Below are positions 11,101-23,100 of a DNA stretch of 64,000 nt, piece by piece (the stretch's first letter is position 1; the number at the start of each line of letters is the position of its first letter). Position numbers and translations under genes: made by a program. Below the pieces are notes generated by a model. The model was not told the origin of the DNA and ran no database searches. It saw nothing but the letters and a program-made list of their open reading frames with translations. Origin of the DNA: Dromiciops gliroides (taxonomy: Eukaryota; Chordata; Mammalia; Microbiotheria; Microbiotheriidae); the NCBI RefSeq assembly GCF_019393635.1, contig NC_057861.1, positions 460,478,330 to 460,542,329 of the forward strand. Reading direction: 5' to 3'.

Positions 11101-14100
11101 GGTTTGGTTAACTGTGAATAGTTCAAAATCCATAGTCGACAATACCCGACCAGTCCTAGGAATTTTCTCAATTCTCTCTTAGTCTGAGGAAGGTCAAGCT
11201 GCAAGATCCCCTGGATTCTAGACGGGTCTAATTCTTTCTTCCCCTGGCTAAGGAGGTGTCCCAAGTACTTGACAGTTGGTTCAGCAAACTGCAGTTTCTT
11301 TTTGGACACTCTCAATCCTTGAGAGCCCAAAAAGTTCAGTAGCCGGATGGAAGCATTTACCAGGCCCTTTCTATTTGGTCCACTTAGTAATAGGTCATCT
11401 ACATACTGGAGAAGGGTGACCCCTCTGGGCTTGGAATAACTTTCTAACAATTGTTCCAAAACTTGTCCAAAAAGATTAGGGGATTCTGTATATCCCTGTG
11501 GGAGGACACACCAGCGAAGCTGTTGCTTCCTTCCAGTTTCCGGGTCTTCCCATTCAAAGGCAAAAATGTCTCTGCTGTCAGGGTGGAGGGGAACTGCCCC
11601 AAAAGCATCTTTTAAGTCAATTACTGTAAAAAAAATTATCACCCAAGGGGATCTTACTCATGATGGTATAGGGGTCTGGCACCACGGATGTGTAACGATT
11701 GGAATGACGCCACCTGCTGGATACTTACTGTAGAAGAGTTCTGCCCATGAAGGGAAGGTCTTTGAGGGCAAGACCAGGAGTCAGGAAGTGACGCGGGCTA
11801 GTGGGAGGAGGAAGGAAGAGACTGGCGCTCAGTCTCGCGCTCTTTCCTTGGGACTCTGGTGGAGAGCGGAGCTAGAAATGTGCTCTCCCTTTAGTAGATA
11901 GGAATCTAGGCCTTTCTCTCTCTTTACCAAGTTCTTATTCTCCTTAATAAATGCTTAAAAGTCTAACTCTTGCTAAAGCTTATAATTTATTGGCGACCAC
12001 TCATTAGATATTTTAGACAGACTAGCTAGAATTTTAGCCCTTAACAGATGAGAGGGCAGAACAATCTTATTTACTTGTCTTAAGTCCTGTACCAATCTAT
12101 AAGTCCCATCGCTCTTAGGAACGGGCAGTATAGGAGTGTTGTAGGGCGATCAACAAGGCTCTAGAAGCCCATCCTCAACCAGTCCCTGAATCATGGGCTT
12201 TAGTCCTCTTCTACCTTCTAGACTTATAGGGTACTGCCTGACCCGGGCCACCTGTTGGGGTTCTCTAAGTTGTACTTTTACTGGTTCTATAAGAATTCTT
12301 CCCCGGTTCCATGGTCCTGCCCAAACATCCCCCCGGATCATCTCCTCTTCCTCTTTCCCTAGAAGAAGGATTCTACTTTCCGAAAGACTGGCCGATATTC
12401 GATCTCCCTGGATCCTGATATTTACCCCTAATTTAGTTATCAAATCCCTCCCCAAGAGGTTGATACCAGCTTCAGGAACCACTAGAAAAGGGTGTTCAAA
12501 CTGTCCAATTTTCAAAGGTTCAGAGAAGGGGACCATAAATCTTTCCCCTTTAACTCCTGAAATTGTTAGTTTTTGTTTTGAAAGTTTCCCTCCCCTTGGT
12601 AGATTTGTGAGAGAGGAATGACCAGCCCCAGTATCTACCAAAAAAGTGTATCTGTCCCCAGAATTCCCCACCACCATAGATAACGAGGGCTCTGGGTGGG
12701 GGTTCGTGAGCCCCTGTCCCCCCTAATCTTCTAGCTCAATCAGTGAATAAACTCTAGATTCCTCCCTCAAGTGGGAACAGTCCTTCATATGCCCTTCTTT
12801 TTCACACTCATAGCATATTAAAGGGGGGTTGGGATTCCTTTCCCTCTCCCCTCCTTCTTAGTGTCCCTTCAGTCCTAGATCCTGGTTTTCCCCCTTTCCA
12901 TTGTCTTTCTCTTTGCACCAAGACCCTCGAAATCCTGTTCTGTTCTTCCTGAGCCTTAGCCATTTTCCCTTGTATTTCAGCCATCTGAGCCATCAATTTG
13001 GTCTTATTCCTGGAGGTTTTTTCAGCCTCATCTCCCCGGCGCACAAAAACCTGTTGTGCGATCTGAAGTAGGTCAGGGAGTCCTTTTTCAGCCCAAGTCC
13101 CATCTTTTTGCAATTTCTTTGAGATATCTGGCCATGAATTTGCCACGAACCAACTCTTAAGTATATGTTCATAGGTAGGAGAATTGTCATCTATGTCTCT
13201 GTATTTTCTCATCAGTTCCTTTAGCCTCTCAAGAAATTCTGACAGAGATTCCTCTTTCCATTGTTTAGTAGTACTAACTTTACTTAAATTCTGATTCCTG
13301 AAAACTGCTACCTTGATTCCCTGAACAATAATATCTCTTAAATCTATCATGTGCTGTAAATGCTCCTCATTATTATGATTCCACTCAGGGTCCTGGAGGG
13401 GGAACTTCTGGTCTCCAGGTACCCCTCCTCTGGGCCCTGGGGGATGAGCATCTTCCCAAACTCGCATAGCCGATCTCCTAATCTGGCCTCTCTCTTCGGG
13501 GGAAAAGAGGTGAGTAAGAATGGACATTAACTCAGACCAGGTATATATGTTAGGGCCAAGAAATTGGTCTAACTGCTCTGCCAGACCAGGAGGATCTTCT
13601 AATAAGTTCTTCATATCTCTCTTGAAAGCCCTGATTTCAGAGCTACTCAAGGGGGCATTTACATAGCCTTTCTGCCCTCCCCCCAAAGGAACTTCTCGAA
13701 GGGGATAAACTCCAGAATGCTTTGGCTTAAAGGGGAGATTTAACTGGTCTTATATTAATTGCTGAACTTCCCTGCTGCACTCCTTCCCAGGAATTTCGGG
13801 ATAAATTTGCCTTGGAGTCTCCTCTGAGTTTTTCTTATGAATTTCTTTTTCAATCAGCGCAGAGGGAAGGGGAGAGGGAACATAAGGGGGAGGGAGGGAA
13901 GAAAGAGGGTCCCACCCTTCAGACGGAGCTTCCTCCCCTTTCCTGTGAACTTCTGTTTCTCCTCCCTTTTTAACTACCATAATCTTAGTTCCTCTAGGCA
14001 GCCACAAAGCAGCATAAAGGCTTTCTTCCTGACTGTAATCTTTTTTTCCATTCACATAAATATTCAGCGCCTGGCAAATCCACATTTCCTCAGATCCAAA

Positions 14101-17100
14101 CTCTGGCCAAATGACAGCAGGTCCCTGAATGGCTTGTCCTGCCCAGACCAGACAACAATACCTTATCATCTTTTCTTTATCAAATTCTGGTCCCATTAAG
14201 TCATCCCAATTTTCCAATTTATTGCCTAAGGGACTGTCCCAGGGTACCACCAGCAATCGGGCCTTAGATTTAGATTTTGCCTGTCCCATCTCTCTTGCCA
14301 GTATCTTGGGGTGTCAGCTTTTTGTTCTGAGCTCCACGCGTCGGGTCAGAGGCTGCCCCCTCACCTGATCAAAGACCTGACACCTCTCCTGGAGGTTCTT
14401 CCCTTTATGTGTCAGGGAAAAGGGATTTTGGGCAGGAGTACCAAATAAAAAAAAAAAAATCTCAATCGCTTCCCAAGGTTTCAGACCCAAGTTGTCGCAT
14501 ACACATTCAACATTGAGAACTGCTTACTTCCCTGGTACCGCTTTCAACTCACATCTCCCTCGTTGGAGGGGAATGACTGATTCACTCCGGAAGGCAGAGT
14601 CCTTAGTGGGGTCCCGCTCTTAGCAATAGGTCATCCAGGTATAGCGCCCCTGGCAGGATTCCAACCGGAAAGCCATATGAGTTCGGACCCCAGACTCAAA
14701 TTCCTTCCCTCACACACACACATTCACCAAGAGATTTTGTTTTTTTTTCCCCTCCGGTCCCTGCTGCCAAAAGTTAACTCCCCTTTCTGGGACGTGGTCG
14801 GCCAACCAGGATCACCTCCAACCTGGCCCTACACACAGTACTTACGTGGCCCACCCAAGTCTTAGCCGAATCTTACCTGGCCCGAGCATTGGCGTCCTTC
14901 CTCTCTGTCCCTTAATCCGGATCCCAGCCGCCAGCTCACAAGCTACAGGAAAATCAGGAATGAAAAGGCTGCCTTCCAAAAGAGGCAGGGGGCCCCTTCC
15001 TTTTCTCCCGAGTTCCCAGACTGCTGGAGTAGGGCAAAGATCCCGGACGAGCCCCCAACTGAGTGGGTCGGGGAATTCGCCCGCCAATTCAATACTTGGG
15101 ACTCAGGAAGAAAGGAGGCCAAAGCATATAGAACACATTTATTCTTTCAAAAGAAGGTGCCCATGCTATCAAGACATGAGACACCCCAAAGCAATAAGTC
15201 AAGCCATTTTTATACTTTTTTGCAAACAAGCACAGGATGTAATAATGAAGCTGAGACCAGATGGTTTGTGACACATCTTTCCCTCTCAGAGCAGAATCCC
15301 CTTGACCCCAGGGTCCCCACAATGGGGTATTCTTCTATTCTTTATTTGATTTCTTTGATTTCTCAACACAGCCGGTGATAAATTTTAAGCCTGTTATCCC
15401 TCTAAAATTAACATGGCTATAAAACAATGCTAAAACACCTGAGTGAGTCTTCCTGTTATTCGAGTTGACCATCTTCAGAGACAGGGGCCAAGGGAGGGGG
15501 GGATCAGTGGCAACTATGAGATCTGAACATAATCCTCTCAGGTTCTAGGTATCACATATTCAGAAAGATATAGATGAGCTGGACCATGTCCAGAAAAGTG
15601 TGAACAGGATTTTACCAGACTGGAGAAAATGCTATATAATAGTAAGTTGGAGAAACTAAGGATTGTTAGCCTGAATAAGAACATTCTAAAGCAGAGAGGG
15701 ACTCACACAGCTGTCTTCAAGTATTTATGGCATCTTCATTTGAAAAAGGAACACTTGTTCTACTTGATTCTAAAGGGAAGAATTAAGAGTAATCAGTAGA
15801 AGCTGCCAAGGATTGTGGGTTTCTTTTGTTTTATTTTGGTTTGGCTTTTTTTGTTTTGTTTTGTTTTGTTTTGCTTTGCTTTGCTTTGCTTTGTGTAAGG
15901 AGAGATTTCCTAACAATTTAAGCCATCCAGAAGTTGACTGACTTCAGAAGTAGTGACTTCCTCTTCATTAGAGGTATTGAAGTGGACACTTGAATCATTC
16001 ATTGGGGCTGTTATAGAGGGGGCTTGCAGGCAGGTACAAGATGGATTCTTGATTATATGAATTGTCATATTTAAAATAGTTAATACAGAATGTTCTAAAA
16101 GAAAACGCTGGACTCCTAATCTTGGATTAACTCTATTTAATGTTTAGCCATGGCTTGGCAATTTACCCACTAGATTATTTGAGGAACTACATTGCAAGTT
16201 AAACCTTTAATACAGTGAGAGGTAAAAATATGGATGTTCCATTTGTGGAAACAGAACAATACAGAGCAAAGGTGGAGTTTGGAGATAATTGACCCATCTC
16301 CAAAATTCTGAGGAAGAACTTGAACTTCTTGAAGTTCCAAATAGACAATTAACATACAAGTTTGTGATGGTGAGATTTGGGAAGGGTGGGAAGGAGGGAG
16401 AGGGAGTGGTTCTCTACTTGGCCCCAAATGAAGAAAATGCCACCCATTCATTTATATCCATAATAGATGGGCAGCCCACTTAGGATTGATTACAAAGTTT
16501 AAGTAGATTAGATTGTAAACCTGAAGAAAGCCAAAGTTGTTCACTGAAAATTAAACCTTAATTAAGAAGGGGAGGAAAGGCTGTGAATTCTTACCTGCCT
16601 TAGTTTATGAAAGAACTTCAGGGCAAGTCAATTTCTTACGTTGTTTAAAAGGGGGGAAAAGTAGGCTAAAATGAGATACTTTGGGTGATGTGAAGAATTG
16701 TACCACTTTATAACTGTAGGAGGCTGTTGCATTTTAAAACACTTAGAACAGATAAAGATATTTATTAATTTTAGCATGCTTCCATGGTTTTCCTTATTTT
16801 TCTAGAACAAAGAAAATAAATCCCTGCCTGTATCTGCACCAGTAAAAGCTGAATCCAGTACAACTTCTGAAAAGGTAGGACAATGGTAGATTCTTACATA
16901 AATCATTTATTTGTATTTGCCATAGTGTATTCCCAAATCTGATGGTATGATCTCTTTTTATAGGTCCTAGAAGTAAATATACTCTTTGGGGCATAATTAA
17001 GAACATCCAAGGATTTAACTAAAGGAAAGATCTTTGTAGCAAAATTACTGCTTTCAGGCCAATATATTAGTAAACTGAAATTGTTTGTGTTCTTTCTTAA

Positions 17101-20100
17101 ATGATAAACATATCTGAAAGTCACTTCTTATTTTTTTATTAGATCTATAGTTTCATTGGTATAGAGAACTGGTAAATCATTAAGTGTAGGTATAGCTCCA
17201 ATTTACCATGTATGCATATACATGGTACATACATATATAATAAGTATAGTAGGTACATATGTAGTTAATACATATACTATATATGGATATGATAAATTGG
17301 AGCTATACTTATATTTAACAATTATATATACATACATGTATATATTAAGTTAAAGCTAGATATACATTTATATATGCCTATATACCTACATATACAGTAA
17401 ATATTATTATCCCATCCAATAGCTTAAAATCAAATTAAAATTTTCTTTCATAAAGCTAAACAAGATGAACATGTTGTCTCCCAACCCCCACCCCCACTCC
17501 TGTCATTAGACTGAGCTCCTTGGGTCTGATTCTTGCCTTACTTTGTCTCCCCAACACTTAGCAAGGTGTCTGCCACATAGGAGGTGCTTAAGTTGATGCT
17601 TTTTGACCTGACTAAGGAACTCCTACTATGGAAAGTCCCTTTACCAATGTATGGACTAGCACCTGCTTCAAAACATGGACTTTTAAAGATTGATGTCCCA
17701 CTTCTGATACACACAGTTTATAACTCTGGGCAAGTCACTTAACCCTTCTGTAACTTAACTCCTGTAAGACTTTTCATGGGTCATATTTCATTTTTTTCAC
17801 ATTCAGAATCAAGCCTACTGAAGTCATGAGATGAATGGGACTTGGAGTCTAGAGAGTTTCAATCCCACGCCTTACATTTACTGACTGGGTGACCATGGGC
17901 AAGTCTCATTTAGTTTATTTGAGGCCAAGCTTTCTTGCCTATAAAACTAAGATGATGCCAGCTATACTCCCCACTTCACAGGGATGTTGTGAGGATCATG
18001 TGGAGATAATGCATGTAAAAGCTCTGTAAATGTAAGGTGCTCTGTAAGCATCAGCTAATAGCAGCCATCGTGGTAGGAGTAGTAACGGTATAACAATCAC
18101 CAAATTTAAAATTTGGTTGGGACCTTCAGGGCTATGAAAATCCATGACATACCCAATAAGTAGTTGTCTAGCTTCTATTTGAATCCCTCCAAGGAGGGAG
18201 GGGGAGCTCACCCCTCTCAAGGTAGCCCATTCTACTTTTGGATGAATCTTACTGTTAGAAAGTTTTTCCTGAAATCAAACTTAATTTCGTCTCTTTGCAA
18301 CTTCTTTTTATAAAGTTTTATTTATTTTATTTTAAATTTATGGAGTAAAACTAGCATTTGCATAGCATAATGTAATGGGTAAAATAATGTTATGGAAATG
18401 CTTGTTTTATTCTAATTCCTCTTCCCCATGACATCCCTTCAGATACTTGAAAACCTGCCCCCCCCATCCTCCAGATCTTCTTTTTTTCAGGTTAAATATG
18501 TCTAATTCTCTCAGTCAGTCCTCACATGTCATGGACTCAAGGTCCTTCACTATCATTCTGTGTGCCCATCTCTGTGATTCTCCTCTTGGAGACATCTTGG
18601 ACAGCATGAAGAAGGATATACCTACTGGGAAGAACATGACAGTCCCACTATACTCCTCACCTCCAGTACTGTGTTCAGTAGTGAGACTTGAAGTATATGG
18701 TTCCACTGTGAAGTGTTGCATTGTTAAGGAACACTCATCGCTCAATTGTTTCCCTATGTTGTGGATCAAAATTCAGATATCCATCGATTTGCTCTCAAAT
18801 GATGGTTACTGAATTATTTTCTTCTTTTTCAGAGTTCCTTAGATGATGCTTTAGATGATTTGGTAGACACATTAGGAGGACTCGAAGCAAAAGAACCTGA
18901 AGGTCCAGAATATACAGGACCTCCTGTTTCGGTACAGTATCTTCTATTCTTTGTGACCATGGGCAGGTCATTTAACCTCTCGGTGTCCAGGGCAGCTCTC
19001 TGAAACTCTAAACTGCAGACAAGTGTCTGGTCTGCATCAGCAAATGGAGATGTCATACGGGGGGTTCCCTACACTGATGAAATTACAGAACTGGTCCATA
19101 TAATGTTATGATAAAACATTATATAAGTGTAAACTGAGGCTTATGGTACACTTTTCTCAAAACAGCTTATGAAGTGAGTGGTAGAAATAATATTATCCAT
19201 AGGATACTGAGGCTCAGAGATAAAGTGATATACCAAAGGTCACAGAGCTAATGAATCAGGTAAATAAAGCATTTGGAGCCCAGTAAGCGGTAAAGGAATA
19301 GAGAACTACACTTTAAATCATGCCTCAGACACTGATTGTGACCCTAAACAGGTCATTTTAAGCTTTCTCAGCCTCAGTTTCTTCATCTGTATAATGGAGA
19401 AAATAATGGCCCTCAAATCATAGGCTTGCCATTGGATCAAATTAGATACAATACACAGAGCGCTTTGCAAACCTTAGTGTTATGTGGCAGTTAAGTGGAG
19501 TAGAGCTTTGGGCTTGGAGTCCAGAAGACCCAAGTTCAAATGTGTCCTCAGACATTGCCTAGGCATATGACCTAGACAAGTCTCTTGAACTCAGTCTCCC
19601 TCAGTTTCTTCAACTATAAATGGGAATAATGAATGCACCTACCTCGCAGGATTGTTTTGAAAACCAAATGAGATCATATTTGTAAAAAGCTCTTAGCACA
19701 TGCCTGGCATATAGTAGGTATTATATTTACATAGCATTCACTTTTTCCCTTCCCCTTTCCTTCCCTTATGTAAGTGTTAGCTGTTAGCTACTTGGAACTT
19801 TAATTGGATTTTTCTGACTCCAAGTCTAGAATTTTTCTTCTATTGTGCCACAGATAAGAACATAGGTATTGGTTATTTGATTTTATGCAGAATGATGTCA
19901 GCAAATAAAACAACTTGTAATTATGAAGGAATGGAAAATACTCTACTCTTACTATTAAAACCACTCAATATATCCTTATTGATCCCCTTAACTATGCAAG
20001 ATGCTGGGAAGGGAAAGGGCATGAGCATTTATATAGTGCCTACTGTGAACCAAGCACTGCTAAGGCCTTCACAAATATCATTTCAGTTGATCTCACAGTG

Positions 20101-23100
20101 CTATTTCCATCTTCATTTTAGAGTTAAGGAAACAGGGAGATAGAGGTGACATGACTTGCCCAGCGTCACACAACTTTTAAGTATTTGAGCTTGGATTTGA
20201 ATTCAGGTCTTACTGACTCTAGTGGCAGTGCTCTATCTGCTGTACCATCTACCTTCCAGACTGCTTGGTGCTCACAGATAAGCATAATTTGGTTGGAGAA
20301 GCATTTGTACTATATGGAAGGAATTCTGTTAAGTTCCAGGGATGAAAAGACAAAACAAATATTTGTCATGTGTATCTTTAGTGCTTACAAAGCAGATGTT
20401 TGGAATAATCCTTTACTAGAACAGGATGAACTGTGATATCCTTCCTAACATCACAGTGGATGTGAGACCACTGTGGCTCATGGTCTTCTGTAAATCTGTG
20501 CCACCATGACATAATCCCATTCCCTCACTCATCCCTGGGCTTCCATGCCCTGGGTTGTAGTAGAGAGTACCAAAAGCCTGACTCAGTAGGGAGCAAGGAG
20601 GGACCATTAACATATTCATGGATAATGGTTTTGTTGATTGCAAAGTAAATCATTATTTTAAAAGTCTCTGTGCTTGCTCTGATTTGGGGTTTATTTTTTT
20701 TTTCATTTATTTACTAAGAACGAAAATACTTTTGTCAAATTAATTTTCTATACAGCTCACTCTGAAATGTTCATGGTAATGATGTTAAAATAGCATTAAA
20801 GTCCAAATAAGAATTTATATTTTTTAAGGATAGGGAGGAACATAGCGATTTTATATCTTATTTACTGCACAGTATAGTATTTTGACTATAAAAACATGAT
20901 GCTTTTATGTATCTCATCTTAAAAATAGCCTTCACTGGAGCAGCTAGGTGGCGCACTAGATAAAGCACCGGCCCTGGATTCAGGAGGACCTGAGTTCAGG
21001 TCCGGCCTCAGACACTTGACACTTACTAGCTATGTGACGCTGGGCAAGTCACTTAACCCCCATTGCCCTCCAAAAAAACAGCCTTCATGGAAGATTATAC
21101 TTCAGCCAGTGAGCTGAGTTTTTCTTCTAAGGAATAACAAGGTCACAGCATTTACAGGAACATAGTGTGATGAAGGAGCTTGGGTATGTCCAAGTGCCCA
21201 GACTGACTGACTATCTAAACTTCAGTTTGGAACCTTGGAAGGAACATAAGGCACATAGTAGGTGCTTAATAAATGCTTTTTGCCTTGACTATATTTTTCT
21301 AAGACTTTGGAATTCAAGGCAAAACACATTTATTTAAACACTTTCTATATAACATACTCTGATAGGACCTGGGGATACAAGGACAAAAACGACACAGTTC
21401 CTAATTTCATAGAGTTTATATTCTCCTGAACCACAGGATTATAGAATTTGTGGTCCTCACATTTATAAAACACATATTTATATGCATTTATGTATATATA
21501 CACACATATAATTTAACTACATGAATATTCTATTAAAGAATTAGGTTGTATTCTCAGTACTTGGTACAGTGCCTAACATATAGTAAGTGCTTAATTAATG
21601 TTTATTGACTCAATTTTATGTAAATGTTCATTAATATTTCAGGGGGTGGGGAGAACGGGCATTTATTAGGGACCTGTTATGTGCCAGACAGTGTAATAAG
21701 GATTTTACTAATATAATCTTATTTGATCCTCATAACTTTTAGCTGGTTACATATGTCCTATGATTTGTCCAAATTTAATATAATTATTATTTAAAGTCTG
21801 TTTTCTATCTAGATTGTAGATAATCTTGCAGTAACTTCACATCTTAATAACATGTAGGGCTTCAGTTTCAGTAGGTTCCTTTATTGTTTTCAACTCATTA
21901 AATTATATCTCTGTTTTTCTAAATATTTCAGGAAACCCTTTATTCCACTTACATAGAGGAGTTGGGCAAAAGGGAAAGCACAATTCCACCAAAATACAGA
22001 AAGCTATTGGAAGTAAGTAGGGTGAACACAGAGGTGTATTTCATATTTCCTGGAGTTAGTGGGCATTAATGTTAAATTATTTTTTTTAATTTAGAAAGCA
22101 TGGTTTGAAAAATGTAATACAAATCTTTATTCAACAGTAAATCCATTAGGTGCTGTATTTTGTTAAGTATTAACAGTCCCATTTTGGAATGGTATCGCCT
22201 TCTCATCGTCCCCAAATTAATGTTTGGTTTTTTTCAGAGTCATGAAGGAGCAGCCCCAAGTCCATCAGACTATGAGGTAAATTTAGATGATCACCTTGTA
22301 AATAATCAGAAAGGGAGAGAGGGAGGGAGGGAGGGAGTGACAGAAGAAGGAAGGAAGGAAAGAAAGGAGGGAGGGAGAAAATCTCAAACTTCTGAGGAAT
22401 CTGACCCTTTCTACTCCCTGAGAAGGTGGTTCATTGATTTTCTGTATATTTCCCATGGGAAGAAAAACAGCATAAAAACTTATTGAGGTTATTGTGAGTC
22501 AGATGTCTGGAAGGAAAAGCTTCTTTAGAAAGATGAGAAATCTAAAGGAATAATTCAGTGCTTTAATACTATGGGTCATAGTAATTGCCCACTTACTTTT
22601 TTGACCAGCCTTTGCTGATCATGGGTTTTCTCTATACCTCTGTTATTTCTTGAAGGCAGGTCATCATTGGTGACCTGTGGTTGTCTGCTTACCACCCTTC
22701 ATGCAGCAACACTGCGTTGTCCCTCCTGCTACTTACAATTTTAATTATTCTGAGATTATGGTGTTCCTCATAAGCCTCTTAAGAACACTGGGAGAATATT
22801 GGTGTTGAAAAGCTGAGCTTTTTTGATAGCAAGCAGCTCGATTCATTAAGAGCACAGTGTAATTTTCCAAATGAGACCTACCCATTTCTACTCTTCTTAT
22901 TCAGTTCTGGGCCCAGGCCATTGTCAATCTCTAATACTTAAGGTATATATGATATTTAGAGGAGCCACCTGTCCAGATGCATAGCCTACTCTGGCCCTAC
23001 AGAATATGTGAAAAAGTAGGGGAAGGCTCCAGCACTTGAGGGAAGGAACATACACATGGAGAATTTATGGTAGGATATGAGCATGATGGGTTAGTCGCAT

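Larger units (their letters stand above)
6246..15540 (-). mobile_element. Gammaretrovirus-like endogenous provirus, antisense in CAST intron
   Basis: A complete LTR-gag-pro-pol-env-LTR element of 9295 bp (8935 bp without its nested LTR and target repeat). The two 481-bp LTRs differ at six positions. Four-base flanks AGTT (6242-6245) and GGTT (15541-15544) look like a target duplication with one change. A tRNA-Pro primer site, a TAG between gag and pol in one frame, a PPPY late motif and a single zinc knuckle define a class I (gamma) element. It is coding-defective: stops in gag, pol and env, frame changes, and an LTR inserted in reverse transcriptase. It lies antisense to CAST, as is usual for tolerated intronic proviruses. 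Confidence 0.95.

Noticed and set aside
11691..12046. Solo LTR as a piece of the host provirus (rearranged own LTR)
   Set aside because: No sequence similarity to the 481-bp LTRs and its own perfect GATG duplication.
22160..22486. 108-codon ORF as an independent gene
   Set aside because: Only its small internal part 22238-22276 is a CAST exon; the remainder is intron and purine repeat.
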